Positions 6,785-15,415 of a stretch of DNA of 38,476 nt are shown here, piece by piece (position 1 is the first letter of the stretch; each line of letters starts with the position of its first letter). Made by a program: the position numbers and the translations under genes. The notes below the pieces were generated by a model, which searched no databases, was not told the origin of the DNA, and was given only the letters and a program-made list of their open reading frames with translations. Source of the DNA: Anaerolineales bacterium (GTDB lineage: Bacteria > Chloroflexota > Anaerolineae > Anaerolineales > Villigracilaceae); the NCBI GenBank assembly GCA_013360875.1, contig JABWAU010000023.1, positions 1 to 38,476 of the forward strand, read 5' to 3'.

Positions 6785-7683
6785 CCAAATTGACTTCGCT
6801 TTCCGAAGCCGTCTCGAAATACGTCAGCGATGGCGATATCGTCTACGCAGCGGGGTTTACGCATCTCATTCCGTTCGCGGCGGGACACGAGATCATCCGT
6901 CAGGATAAAAAGAATCTCACGCTCGCCCGCGCCACCCCGGACCTGATCTACGACCAGATGGTCGCGGCGGGATGCGCGAGGAAGGTCATCTTCTCGTACA
7001 TGGGCAATCCCGGCGTCGGGTCGCTGCGCATCGTGCGCTCCTTCATCGAGCAGGGAAAACTCGAATGGGAGGAATACTCCCATTTTGGCATGATCACGCG
7101 CTTGCAGGCGGGCGCGTCGGGTTTGCCATTCCTCCCCATGAATCAGACCGGCGCCACCGACCTCGAACGCGTCAACTCGAACATCAAACGCATCCCCGAC
7201 CCATACGGCGGCAGGGACGTGATCGTCGTCCCCGCGCTCAACCCGGATGTTGCCATCGTCCACGCGCAGCGCGCGGACGAGAACGGCAACGCGCATCTGT
7301 GGGGCATTATCGGCGAACAGAAGGAAGCCGCGTTCGCCGCGCAAAAGGTCATCGTCACGGCGGAGGAAATTGTGGACGAATCAGTCATCAGGTCCGACCC
7401 GAACCGCACGATGATTCCGGGTATCGTGGTCAGCGCGGTGTGTCACGTCCCGTTTGCGTGCCATCCCAGTTACGCGCAGGGATATTACGACCGCGACAAC
7501 GAGTTCTATCTCGCCTGGGACAAGGTCAGCGAGTCGGTCGAGAGCGTAAAGGCATGGCTCGACGAGTGGGTGTATGGCGTGAAGGATCGCGAAGAATACT
7601 GGCAAAAACTTGGAAGCGATGCGCACGAACGGTTGAAAGTTCCGCAGCGCATGAGCGAGCCGATCAATTATGGGAAGTATTGA
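6781..7683 (+). CDS. CoA-transferase alpha subunit, glutaconate CoA-transferase (GctA) type
   Basis: A 300-residue subunit of a two-part family I CoA-transferase (GctA/AtoD-like; the actinobacterial IpdA hydrolases are relatives). It has the SDGDIVYAAGFTH opening with a glycine-rich CoA-binding turn, the YMGNPGVGSL region typical of GctA-like rather than AtoD-like proteins, and the C-terminal CHPSYAQGYYDRDN block. The catalytic Glu is expected in the beta subunit, encoded at 8663. It starts at the ATGA overlap with the small membrane protein gene. An alpha/beta hydrolase gene lies between the two subunit genes, so the three probably form one transcript. The acyl-CoA substrate is not evident; the IpdAB relatives open rings rather than transfer CoA, which is possible here. 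Confidence 0.8.
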   Translation: MTKLTSLSEAVSKYVSDGDIVYAAGFTHLIPFAAGHEIIRQDKKNLTLARATPDLIYDQMVAAGCARKVIFSYMGNPGVGSLRIVRSFIEQGKLEWEEYSHFGMITRLQAGASGLPFLPMNQTGATDLERVNSNIKRIPDPYGGRDVIVVPALNPDVAIVHAQRADENGNAHLWGIIGEQKEAAFAAQKVIVTAEEIVDESVIRSDPNRTMIPGIVVSAVCHVPFACHPSYAQGYYDRDNEFYLAWDKVSESVESVKAWLDEWVYGVKDREEYWQKLGSDAHERLKVPQRMSEPINYGKY

Positions 7684-7711
7684 GTACACAGGTACACAGG
7701 TAAATAAGTAG
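7684..7711. repeat. GTACACAGGTA-type direct repeat
   Basis: Just after the CoA-transferase alpha stop codon the sequence reads gtacacaggtacacaggta, a tandem of the unit tacacagg. Similar units occur at 27382-27440 and 29862-29945, again in gene gaps. This copy lacks the inverted partner seen at 27382. Confidence 0.45.
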
Positions 7712-7715
7712 ACAC

Positions 7716-8666
7716 ATGATGAATATTCCGCATTTCGATCTTGGCGGCGATGGTCAACCATTGCATTTCCTCCACGCCAACGGTTACCCGCCTGCGTGTT
7801 ATGAGCCGTTGTTCGATCTCTTGAAAACGGAATATCGCGTGTTCGGTATGTATCTTCGCCCCTTGTGGGGAAATGCAAAGCCGGAGGAGATCCGGAGTTG
7901 GCATCCTTTTTCGGAAGACCTGCTTCACTTCCTCGCCGAGCGAATGGAGCGAAACGGCGGCGGTGGAAGCGCCGAACCCGTCATCGGAGTCGGTCACTCC
8001 ATCGGAGCGGTGGTCACATTGCGCGCCGCGTTGAAAGAACCGGAGAGATTCAAAGCATTGATCCTGATTGATCCGGTCCTCTTTACGCCCCGTCGAATCA
8101 TCCTATGGAATTTCGTCCTCGCGATGAACTTGGGGGAGCGGGCTCATCCGGCGATCGCGGGAGCAAAAACGCGACGCCGCACTTTCGATGACCTCGAAAC
8201 TGTCTTTCGACGGTATCGCAACCGCGGCATCTTTCGTTATATGAGCGACGAGCATTTACGAATTTACATCCAAGGGATCACGCGAAAGGCGGAGAGCGGA
8301 TACGAACTCGTATATTCCCCTGAATGGGAAGCGCAGATTTACCTGACGAGTTTGCAGGATTTCGACATCTGGCGCAACCTGCCCAAACTCGAAGTTCCGA
8401 CTCTCTTTATTCGCGGCGCGGAGACGGATACATTTTTGGAGGGCGCGGCGAGGCTCGTAAAAAAGAAACAGCCCAAAGTCAAGATCGAAGCGCTGCCCAA
8501 ATCCACGCACATTCTTCCATTGGAACGCCCGCAGGAAGTCTTCGGCATCATGCAATCATTTCTAAATTCCTTGGAGGCAGGGAGCGTCGCGTGGCGCCGT
8601 GGCGAGGCTTGCTCCCGAAGATACGCCAGCAAACTGGCTGACTCCAAAATACAGGAGAAACCATGA
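7716..8666 (+). CDS. Alpha/beta hydrolase
   Basis: A 316-residue alpha/beta-hydrolase. The nucleophile elbow is GHSIG with Ser95, the acid is Asp238 in RGAETDTF and the base His265 in KSTHILPLE. HANGYPP near residue 20 is the oxyanion-hole loop and a helical cap spans about 125-215. The fold is complete by about residue 285; the last 31 residues are encoded by a palindromic stretch (8580-8638) and are probably not part of the domain. Position between the alpha and beta genes of a CoA-transferase suggests hydrolysis of an ester, lactone or C-C bond in the same pathway, but that is inference. Its stop overlaps the beta-subunit start (ATGA). Two adjacent ATGs could start it; the ribosome site is weak. 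Confidence 0.75.
   Translation: MMNIPHFDLGGDGQPLHFLHANGYPPACYEPLFDLLKTEYRVFGMYLRPLWGNAKPEEIRSWHPFSEDLLHFLAERMERNGGGGSAEPVIGVGHSIGAVVTLRAALKEPERFKALILIDPVLFTPRRIILWNFVLAMNLGERAHPAIAGAKTRRRTFDDLETVFRRYRNRGIFRYMSDEHLRIYIQGITRKAESGYELVYSPEWEAQIYLTSLQDFDIWRNLPKLEVPTLFIRGAETDTFLEGAARLVKKKQPKVKIEALPKSTHILPLERPQEVFGIMQSFLNSLEAGSVAWRRGEACSRRYASKLADSKIQEKP
8580..8638. repeat. Palindromic stretch forming the 3' end of the hydrolase gene
   Basis: Two inverted repeats in a row: gggagc (8580-8585) with gctccc (8611-8616), and gccag (8625-8629) with ctggc (8634-8638) around a 4-base loop. The translated tail is Arg/Ser/Ala-rich and unlike the rest of the protein. It looks like an inserted small repeat that has become coding, but no second copy was found in the window. 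Confidence 0.35.
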
Positions 8667-9433
8667 CAAACTATTCCCCCGCCGAACTGATGATCGTCAA
8701 CGCCGCGCGTCTGCTGCGCGATGGCGACGTGGTGTTCGTCGGCGTCGGTCAACCGAATCTCGCGTGCAATCTTGCCAAACGCACGCACGCGCCCAATCTG
8801 GTGATGATCTACGAAGCGGGCGTGATCGGCGCAGAACCGGCGCGCCTGCCGCTTTCGATTGGCGACCCAACGCTCGTGAGCGGATCGCTATCCGTGGTGA
8901 GCATGTACGACATCTTCGCGAACTATCTCCAACGCGGCAACGTGGACGTGGGCTTCATGGGCGGCGCGCAAATTGACAAATTCGGCAACATCAACGCGAC
9001 GGTCATCGGCAGTTACGATCATCCCAAAGTGCGCCTGCCCGGCTCCGGCGGCTCGCAGGAGATCGCGGCGTGGGCAAACCGTTGTTACATTATGACCCCC
9101 CATCAAAAGAGGCGCTTCCCTGAAAAGGTCGAGTTTATGACCTCGGCTGGATTTATCTCAGGCAAAGGCGACCGCGAAAAGGCGGGGTTGCGCGGCGGCG
9201 GGATGCTGGCGGTTGTGACCGACATTGGCATCATGGAGCCTGATGAAACCGGCGAAATGACTCTCACCGCGCTGCATCCGGGAAAAACTGTGGACGAGGC
9301 CAAAGCCAACACCGGTTGGGACTTGAAAACCGCTTCGCGCGTCAGGACGACTGATCCGGTTACCGAAAGCGAACTTCGCATCCTGCGCGAAGAACTCGAC
9401 CCGACGGGGATCTACTTGAAAGGCGGCGGATAG
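8663..9433 (+). CDS. CoA-transferase beta subunit, glutaconate CoA-transferase (GctB) type
   Basis: A 256-residue beta subunit. The catalytic Glu that forms the CoA thioester is predicted to be Glu51 in YEAGVIGAEP, the position of the active-site Glu in GctB-like proteins. Other family features are the VGVGQPNLACNLAK opening, GFMGGAQIDKFGNINAT, the glycine-rich PGSGGSQE loop and TPHQKRRF. It pairs with the alpha subunit at 6781, the hydrolase gene lying between. AGGAG precedes the ATG, which overlaps the hydrolase stop. If the active Glu did not form a thioester the pair could act as a hydrolase like IpdAB; sequence alone does not decide. Confidence 0.8.
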   Translation: MTNYSPAELMIVNAARLLRDGDVVFVGVGQPNLACNLAKRTHAPNLVMIYEAGVIGAEPARLPLSIGDPTLVSGSLSVVSMYDIFANYLQRGNVDVGFMGGAQIDKFGNINATVIGSYDHPKVRLPGSGGSQEIAAWANRCYIMTPHQKRRFPEKVEFMTSAGFISGKGDREKAGLRGGGMLAVVTDIGIMEPDETGEMTLTALHPGKTVDEAKANTGWDLKTASRVRTTDPVTESELRILREELDPTGIYLKGGG

Positions 9434-9450
9434 ACTGGGCTTTTCTTGTC

Positions 9451-10011
9451 ATGGCAACTTTCAGGGAACCGCAGATCGTACATCTTTCACCCGAAGCAGT
9501 GGAGCGCGCCGCGACTTTCGCGGATGCCGTCACCTCAACTGTGAACTACCGCGACAGCAATCAGTCGGTGAGACAAAAGATCCGCGACGATCATTTCGTC
9601 AGCAAATTGGGGGAGGAGGCGGTACGGTTTGTCTTCGAGAGACGCGCCGCTGCCGTGGAAGGACCGGACTACACGGTCTATGCGGGCAGGGGAAAATCCT
9701 GGGATGCCGACCTGAAGGTCAATGGCATTGAGGTCGCCGTCAAGACCCAGCGTCGCTCCGCCGCCAATCGCTACGGTCTCTCGTGGACGTTCCAGGATTC
9801 CCCCGAACGCCGCGACCCCATCCTCGACGTGCCGGACGCCTGGGTTTGTCTGGTCGTGTACGAAGATTTGAAGGAGGGCTATGAGTGCGTGGTCTATCCG
9901 TTGAGGAAGATCAAACAACTCATCTTCGAAGCCCCGCGCCTGAGCAGACTGGTGGGAAAAAAACAGGCAGTGTATTTGGAGACGCTGCAAAAGAACGGAG
10001 TGTTCAAATAA
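9451..10011 (+). CDS. PD-(D/E)XK-like putative nuclease
   Basis: A 186-residue protein of no family I can name with certainty. The central part, GEEAV (54-58), then GKSWDADLKVNGIEVAVKTQ (81-100), has the shape of a PD-(D/E)XK nuclease core: an acidic residue in a helix, Asp87 ending a strand, a turn, and Lys98 on the next strand. The usual acidic residue two before the Lys is replaced by Ala96, with Glu94 or Glu56 as possible substitutes, so activity is uncertain. There is no methyltransferase or specificity gene nearby, so it is not part of a visible restriction system. It follows the CoA-transferase beta gene by 17 bases, has a weak ribosome site, and ends at a strong terminator. Confidence 0.45.
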   Translation: MATFREPQIVHLSPEAVERAATFADAVTSTVNYRDSNQSVRQKIRDDHFVSKLGEEAVRFVFERRAAAVEGPDYTVYAGRGKSWDADLKVNGIEVAVKTQRRSAANRYGLSWTFQDSPERRDPILDVPDAWVCLVVYEDLKEGYECVVYPLRKIKQLIFEAPRLSRLVGKKQAVYLETLQKNGVFK

Positions 10012-10046
10012 GAGACCTCGGAGTTCTTGGAGAACTCCGAGGTCTC
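10012..10046. terminator. Terminator hairpin with perfect 16-base stem
   Basis: gagacctcggagttct and its exact complement enclose a 3-base loop (tgg). It starts right at the stop codon of the nuclease-like gene and lies between converging genes. On the minus strand TTATTTG follows; on the plus strand there is only an AT-rich tract (ATAACATATT). Confidence 0.75.
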
Positions 10047-10074
10047 ATAACATATTGACTCACTGCTTACTGAC

Positions 10075-11421
<1,347 letters not shown>

Positions 11422-11430
11422 TTATTACTG

Positions 11431-11557
11431 CGGTGGTCGAGTAGGGCGAAGCCCGTACCGAGACCACAGGTTCTTGTAAACACTCTTGTAACAATATCTG
11501 GTTTGCGGCGCGGTGGTCTCGGTACGTCCCGACGAACACGGGGCTACTCGACCACCG
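11431..11557. repeat. MITE-like palindromic repeat, copy 1
   Basis: A 127-base element with perfect 14-base terminal inverted repeats (cggtggtcgagtag at 11431-11444, complement at 11544-11557) and an inner perfect 13-base inverted repeat (gtaccgagaccac at 11455-11467, complement at 11513-11525). It fills the gap between ahcY and the PfkB gene. A related copy is at 25990-26130. There is no coding capacity; the transcript would fold into a long nested hairpin and might cut ahcY off from readthrough. Confidence 0.8.
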
Positions 11558-11568
11558 GGTTACCTGTG

Positions 11569-12522
11569 TTACAACAACACATCCAACTTCCCGCCATCAT
11601 CGAAATGTTCACGGAAACGCTCGACAAACTCCTTCCTTGTGTAATTATGGCTTTGCGGACCGCGCTGTTCGAGGCAGTAGACCGCCGCGAGCGATCCGAT
11701 CTCGCCGCACAACCTCCAGTCGAAGCCGCGCGAGTAACCGGCCAGGAACCCGCCTCGGAACGCGTCGCCGACGCCGGTGGGATCCACGATCTCATCTTCG
11801 GGGACGGTGGGGATGTGGACCGTGTCGCCCTCCATGTACAAGTCCGCGCCGTCCTTGCCGCGCGTAATCACCAACACTTTTACGTGCTCGAGGATTTGGT
11901 CGAGGCTCCAACCTGTTTTTTTGGAGATCAGCCCGAACTCGTAATCGTTGCAGAACAGGAACTGCGCGCCTTCCATGTCGCGCGCCAGTTCACTTCCCTC
12001 CAGGCGAAGGACCTGCTGGCTGGGATCGTAGAGGTATGGGATTCCCAATTCACGCGCCTCGGCCGGGAATTTCTTCATCGCATCCGGCGCGGACGGTGAA
12101 ACGATCACCAGATCCGGCTTCTTATCCAACGCTTTGAGCGATTGGGTGGCGGAGTGCGCCATCGCTCCGGGGTAGAAAGAGGCAATTTGCGCCGAAGCCA
12201 GGTCCGTCGTCGCGAAGAACGAAGCGGTGAACTCGCCGGGAATCACCTTCATCAGCGAAGTGTCCACGCCTTTGGATTCGAGCCAATCGCGATAATCCCC
12301 GAAATCCTCGCCAACGGTCGCCATCACACGCGGACGCTCGCCGAGCAAAGTCATGGTGTACGCGATGTTCGGCGCGATACCACCGCGCTGCCTGGTCATG
12401 CCGTCCACCAGAAACGAAAGGCTGATCGAACCCAAGCGTTCGGGCAAAATTTGTTCCTTGAAATAACCGGGAAAGGTCATCAGGTAATCGTAGGCTACGG
12501 AGCCGGTAAGAAGAATGTCCAT
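11569..12522 (-). CDS. PfkB-family carbohydrate/nucleoside kinase, possibly adenosine kinase
   Basis: A 317-residue ribokinase-fold kinase. GGIAPNIAY (47-55) is the N-terminal PfkB motif and DPTGVGDAFRGGF (247-259) the C-terminal motif with catalytic base Asp253; the more usual DTxGAGD is changed to DPTGVGD. I place the start at the ATG at 12522, where the protein begins directly with MDILLTGSVAYDYL and AGGA lies upstream; the open frame reaches further upstream but without support. Lying behind ahcY on the same strand, it is a good candidate for phosphorylating the adenosine released there. Sugar specificity cannot be excluded. Confidence 0.75.
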   Translation of the reverse strand: MDILLTGSVAYDYLMTFPGYFKEQILPERLGSISLSFLVDGMTRQRGGIAPNIAYTMTLLGERPRVMATVGEDFGDYRDWLESKGVDTSLMKVIPGEFTASFFATTDLASAQIASFYPGAMAHSATQSLKALDKKPDLVIVSPSAPDAMKKFPAEARELGIPYLYDPSQQVLRLEGSELARDMEGAQFLFCNDYEFGLISKKTGWSLDQILEHVKVLVITRGKDGADLYMEGDTVHIPTVPEDEIVDPTGVGDAFRGGFLAGYSRGFDWRLCGEIGSLAAVYCLEQRGPQSHNYTRKEFVERFREHFDDGGKLDVLL

Positions 12523-12584
12523 GTGTCCTTGTCCTTGCAAGCCAGCGCTTCGACTGCGCGGTGTGAGACAGATTCGCACTAAAA

Positions 12585-12650
12585 GGCGTGGCGCTGGTTT
12601 TCGATAGGGTCGAGAAAAACTCTCGACCTACTCAACCAACGAGCCACGCC
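12585..12650. terminator. Long imperfect hairpin with flanking T-runs
   Basis: ggcgtggc (12585-12592) pairs with gccacgcc (12643-12650), and gggtcgaga pairs with tctcgacc within. TTTT follows on the minus strand and ATTTTT on the plus strand. It lies downstream of the M50 protease gene on the minus strand and probably ends the mtnA-protease transcript before the PfkB gene. Confidence 0.6.
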
Positions 12651-12747
12651 ATTTTTCGTGCGGGCAAAAGTTTATCACGCGATGCCTGCACTGTCTAGAA
12701 AATGGGATTGGAAAAAATCCAGGGGAAGGATGCGGCGCCCCTGCATG

Positions 12748-13494
12748 TCAATAACGGACTTGCAGAAATTGATAACTTTGAAACGCAAGGATCCCGAACA
12801 GAAGCGCCATGTAGACGCTTCGCAGGAACAGGAACGCGGCAAGGGCGACGACTGCGCCTGTCACCACCGAAACCCAAAGCGATTTGCGCGCGCCATCCAA
12901 CGGATCATATTGGATGAGGACGTTGCGCGCGACCTGTCCGCCATCGAGCGGGTAGACCGGCAGGAGGTTGATCAAGCCCCAGAAGATGTTTACCCACAAC
13001 AGCATCGCGGCGAAGACGCCCAATATCCTTCCGCCAAAAGGCAGGATGGGAGTCAGGGGCAACGGGAGGAATCCGAACAACATGGTCGTGAGAACCGTGC
13101 CTCCCGAGAAAAAGACGCCCGCAATAACCAGCGCCGCGAACAAGAATCCCGCCAATGGACCGGCGAGCGAGATGACGATCTGTTGCCGCGGACTCGGCGC
13201 GACATTCGCCCAACCCCTCCCCCAGGGGGTCGATTCGGGGACGGTCAAGCCGCCCGCGATGTGGAGCACAATGTGCGAATCCATGCCGTAACGACGGAAC
13301 GCAAACGCATGTCCCAGTTCATGGATGAGGATGGAGACGAAGACCACGAAGATCCAGATCGGAATGGTAAGCAGGTCGCCGGAGGAACCCAACAACAGGG
13401 CGATCAACCAGAATAAGGGATGGACGCGCACGGGAATCCCTGCGATGGAAAACCGCAGGTCAAAGCGAGTGGGAGGGGGGGATTGGAACAGCAT
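12748..13494 (-). CDS. Site-2 protease family (M50) membrane metalloprotease
   Basis: A 248-residue multi-pass intramembrane zinc protease. The zinc-binding HELGH is at 58-62 within a hydrophobic helix and the third ligand region NLLPVYPLDGG at 176-186 in a second one. About six hydrophobic segments are visible and no PDZ domain, so it belongs to the compact group of site-2 proteases related to SpoIVFB. The ATG follows AAGGAAATC. It begins 10 bases after the mtnA stop, so the two genes share a transcript; the functional link is unclear. Its substrate, perhaps a membrane-held regulator, is unknown. Confidence 0.85.
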   Translation of the reverse strand: MLFQSPPPTRFDLRFSIAGIPVRVHPLFWLIALLLGSSGDLLTIPIWIFVVFVSILIHELGHAFAFRRYGMDSHIVLHIAGGLTVPESTPWGRGWANVAPSPRQQIVISLAGPLAGFLFAALVIAGVFFSGGTVLTTMLFGFLPLPLTPILPFGGRILGVFAAMLLWVNIFWGLINLLPVYPLDGGQVARNVLIQYDPLDGARKSLWVSVVTGAVVALAAFLFLRSVYMALLFGILAFQSYQFLQVRY

Positions 13495-13504
13495 GATTTC
13501 CTTA

Positions 13505-14545
13505 TTATTGACCCAGAACTGCCTTTTTTAGATTGATTTCGAATGGTGGATAGATCACGCCGTTTTCCGTAACAATTCCGGTTATCAGCCGGTGTGGCGT
13601 CACGTCGAAGGCGATGTTGCGGGCTTTGGCGTTTGGCGGCGTGACGCGTTCGCCCATGAATTCCAAACCGAGAACTTCCTGCGGGTCACGTTCTTCGATG
13701 GGAATGAGGTCGCCGCTCGCGAGGGAAAGGTCAATGGTGGAGATGGGGACGACGGGATAGAACGGAACTCCATTATCGTGCGCGGCGAGGGCAAGCATGT
13801 AGGTTCCGATCTTGTTTGCCACGTCGCCGTTGGCGGCGGTGCGGTCGGAGCCGACAAGGCATTTTTGCGCTTTGCCAGCCTTCAGGAAATATCCCGCCAT
13901 GTTGTCGCTGATGATTTCATAAGGGATGCCGTACTGTTCGAGTTCCCATGCCGTAAGCCGCGAGCCCTGCAATCGCGGACGGGTCTCGTCAACCAGGACG
14001 TGGATTCTCTTTCCCTGCTCGTGCGCGGTGCGGATGACCCCGAGCGCGGTGCCCCAATCCACGGTGGCGAGCGCGCCGGTATTGCAGTGATGAATGATCG
14101 TATCGCCGTCGTTGATGAGCGCCGCGCCGTGTTCGCCCATGCGTTTGTTGATCTCGACATCCTCATCAGCGATCCGCTGCGCCTCGTCCAACACAGCTGC
14201 GCGCAAATCATCGGCATTCCCATTTGCAGAAGACGCAACACGCATCACTCTATCCAACGCCCATGCCAGGTTGACTGCGGTGGGGCGGGCAGATTTCAAA
14301 ACGTTTGAAGCGGCTCGTAGATCGGCGAGCAGGTCCGGGGTCGAGGTCGAAGCGGATTCATATCCTGCGAGCGCAAGCCCGAACGCGGCGGCGGCTCCGA
14401 TGGCGGGCGCGCCGCGCACGACCATGTCCCTGATCGCCTGCGCAACGGATTTGTGATCCGTGTATGCCAGGATTTCGAGGCGACCGGGCAGGATACGCTG
14501 GTCAATCATCTTGAGTTGGTTCTCTTCCCAGAATACGGTTCGCAT
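13505..14545 (-). CDS. mtnA: S-methyl-5-thioribose-1-phosphate isomerase
   Basis: A 346-residue MtnA of the eIF2B-related fold, which converts methylthioribose-1-phosphate to methylthioribulose-1-phosphate in methionine salvage. The catalytic Cys154 is in HHCNTGALAT and Asp234 in GSDRTAANGD, the two conserved active-site residues of the family. VRGAPAIGAAAAFG (43-56) binds substrate phosphate. Together with ahcY it handles by-products of SAM use. No MtnB, MtnC or MtnD is in the window, so the later steps are elsewhere or absent; some anaerobes use MtnA in other shunts. Confidence 0.93.
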   Translation of the reverse strand: MRTVFWEENQLKMIDQRILPGRLEILAYTDHKSVAQAIRDMVVRGAPAIGAAAAFGLALAGYESASTSTPDLLADLRAASNVLKSARPTAVNLAWALDRVMRVASSANGNADDLRAAVLDEAQRIADEDVEINKRMGEHGAALINDGDTIIHHCNTGALATVDWGTALGVIRTAHEQGKRIHVLVDETRPRLQGSRLTAWELEQYGIPYEIISDNMAGYFLKAGKAQKCLVGSDRTAANGDVANKIGTYMLALAAHDNGVPFYPVVPISTIDLSLASGDLIPIEERDPQEVLGLEFMGERVTPPNAKARNIAFDVTPHRLITGIVTENGVIYPPFEINLKKAVLGQ

Positions 14546-14589
14546 GAGTGTTATTTTACATCATGTGCGAAAATCAAGACAAAAATCAC

Positions 14590-14618
14590 ATGACTTGTCA
14601 GGTGTAGTGTGCAATAAT
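14590..14618 (+). promoter_or_regulatory. Possible promoter of the corrinoid protein gene
   Basis: ATGACT (14590-14595) and AATAAT (14613-14618) are 17 bases apart in the 115-base divergent gap between mtnA and the corrinoid protein gene. Each box has two mismatches to consensus or fewer, so this is a modest candidate. Confidence 0.35.
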
Positions 14619-14660
14619 GGGGCATGAAAATTCACCGTCGGATTGGAGAAGGAGAACAGT

Positions 14661-15311
14661 ATGTCTGAAGAATTTTTGAAGGCGATGGCGCAAAGCATCG
14701 TTGACGGGGAGGCGGAGGTCGCCGCGGACTTGGCAAGGCAATCCATCGAGGTGGGAATGGATCCGTTGGACGCCATCACGAAGGGATACGTTGCGGGAGT
14801 GAACGAGGTGGGCGATAGTTACGCGTGCGGCAACGTGTTTTTGCCCGAACTGGTGATGGCAGGCGAGGCGATGAAAGCCGCGATCGCCGTGCTGGAACCC
14901 GAACTCAAGAGGAAAGGGACTTCACGCGAGATACTGGGCAGGGTGGTCATCGCGACCGTCGAGGGCGACATCCACGAGATCGGCAAGTCGCTGGTGGGAA
15001 CGATGCTGACCGCGGCGGGATTCGAGGTGTACGATTTGGGCGTCAACGTGTCTGCGGACCAGATCATTGCAAAGGCGGAAGAGGTGGGCGCAGACATCGT
15101 GGGGTTGAGCGCGCTGCTGACGACGACGATGGTCAGGCAGAAGGAAGTGATCGAAGCGATGGATAAGAAGGGCATGCGCAAGAAGACGCGTGTGATGGTG
15201 GGCGGCGCGCCCGTGACGAGAGACTGGGTGCAGAAGATCGAAGCGGACGGTTACAGCGAGGACGCTGTCGGCGCGGTGAACATGGCGAAGAGTCTGATGA
15301 AGGAATCGTAG
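14661..15311 (+). CDS. Corrinoid (B12-binding) methyl-carrier protein
   Basis: A 216-residue corrinoid protein of the MtbC/MtmC/MetH-module type. Residues 1-88 form the four-helix cap domain and about 90-216 the Rossmann-like B12 domain, with Asp103-x-His105-x-x-Gly108 in GDIHEIGKS, His105 being the lower cobalt ligand, and the later GLSALLTTTM and VGGAPVTRDW segments. It accepts a methyl group from one methyltransferase and gives it to another. The start is the ATG at 14661 after GAAGGAGAACAGT; an ATG six codons earlier lacks a ribosome site. The gene for a methyltetrahydrofolate-type methyltransferase follows, its likely partner. The second partner could be the UroD-like protein at 20406, but that is speculative. 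Confidence 0.9.
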   Translation: MSEEFLKAMAQSIVDGEAEVAADLARQSIEVGMDPLDAITKGYVAGVNEVGDSYACGNVFLPELVMAGEAMKAAIAVLEPELKRKGTSREILGRVVIATVEGDIHEIGKSLVGTMLTAAGFEVYDLGVNVSADQIIAKAEEVGADIVGLSALLTTTMVRQKEVIEAMDKKGMRKKTRVMVGGAPVTRDWVQKIEADGYSEDAVGAVNMAKSLMKES

Positions 15312-15415
15312 TCAAGATCTTTGGACATGGATTTCGCGGACATTACGGATCCCTTCCGTGTTTTTACGGAAAAAATGTTCCTTCCGAGTCATCCGTGTCC
15401 GAAAGTGAAATACCA

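Noticed and set aside
11431-11557. Palindromic repeat as a CRISPR or a tRNA/ncRNA gene
   Set aside because: There is no regular repeat-spacer pattern and no cloverleaf; the structure is a nested inverted repeat with a second copy elsewhere.
12523-12579. 19-residue extension of the PfkB kinase
   Set aside because: The kinase fold begins at MDILLTGSVAYDY, which has its own ribosome site.
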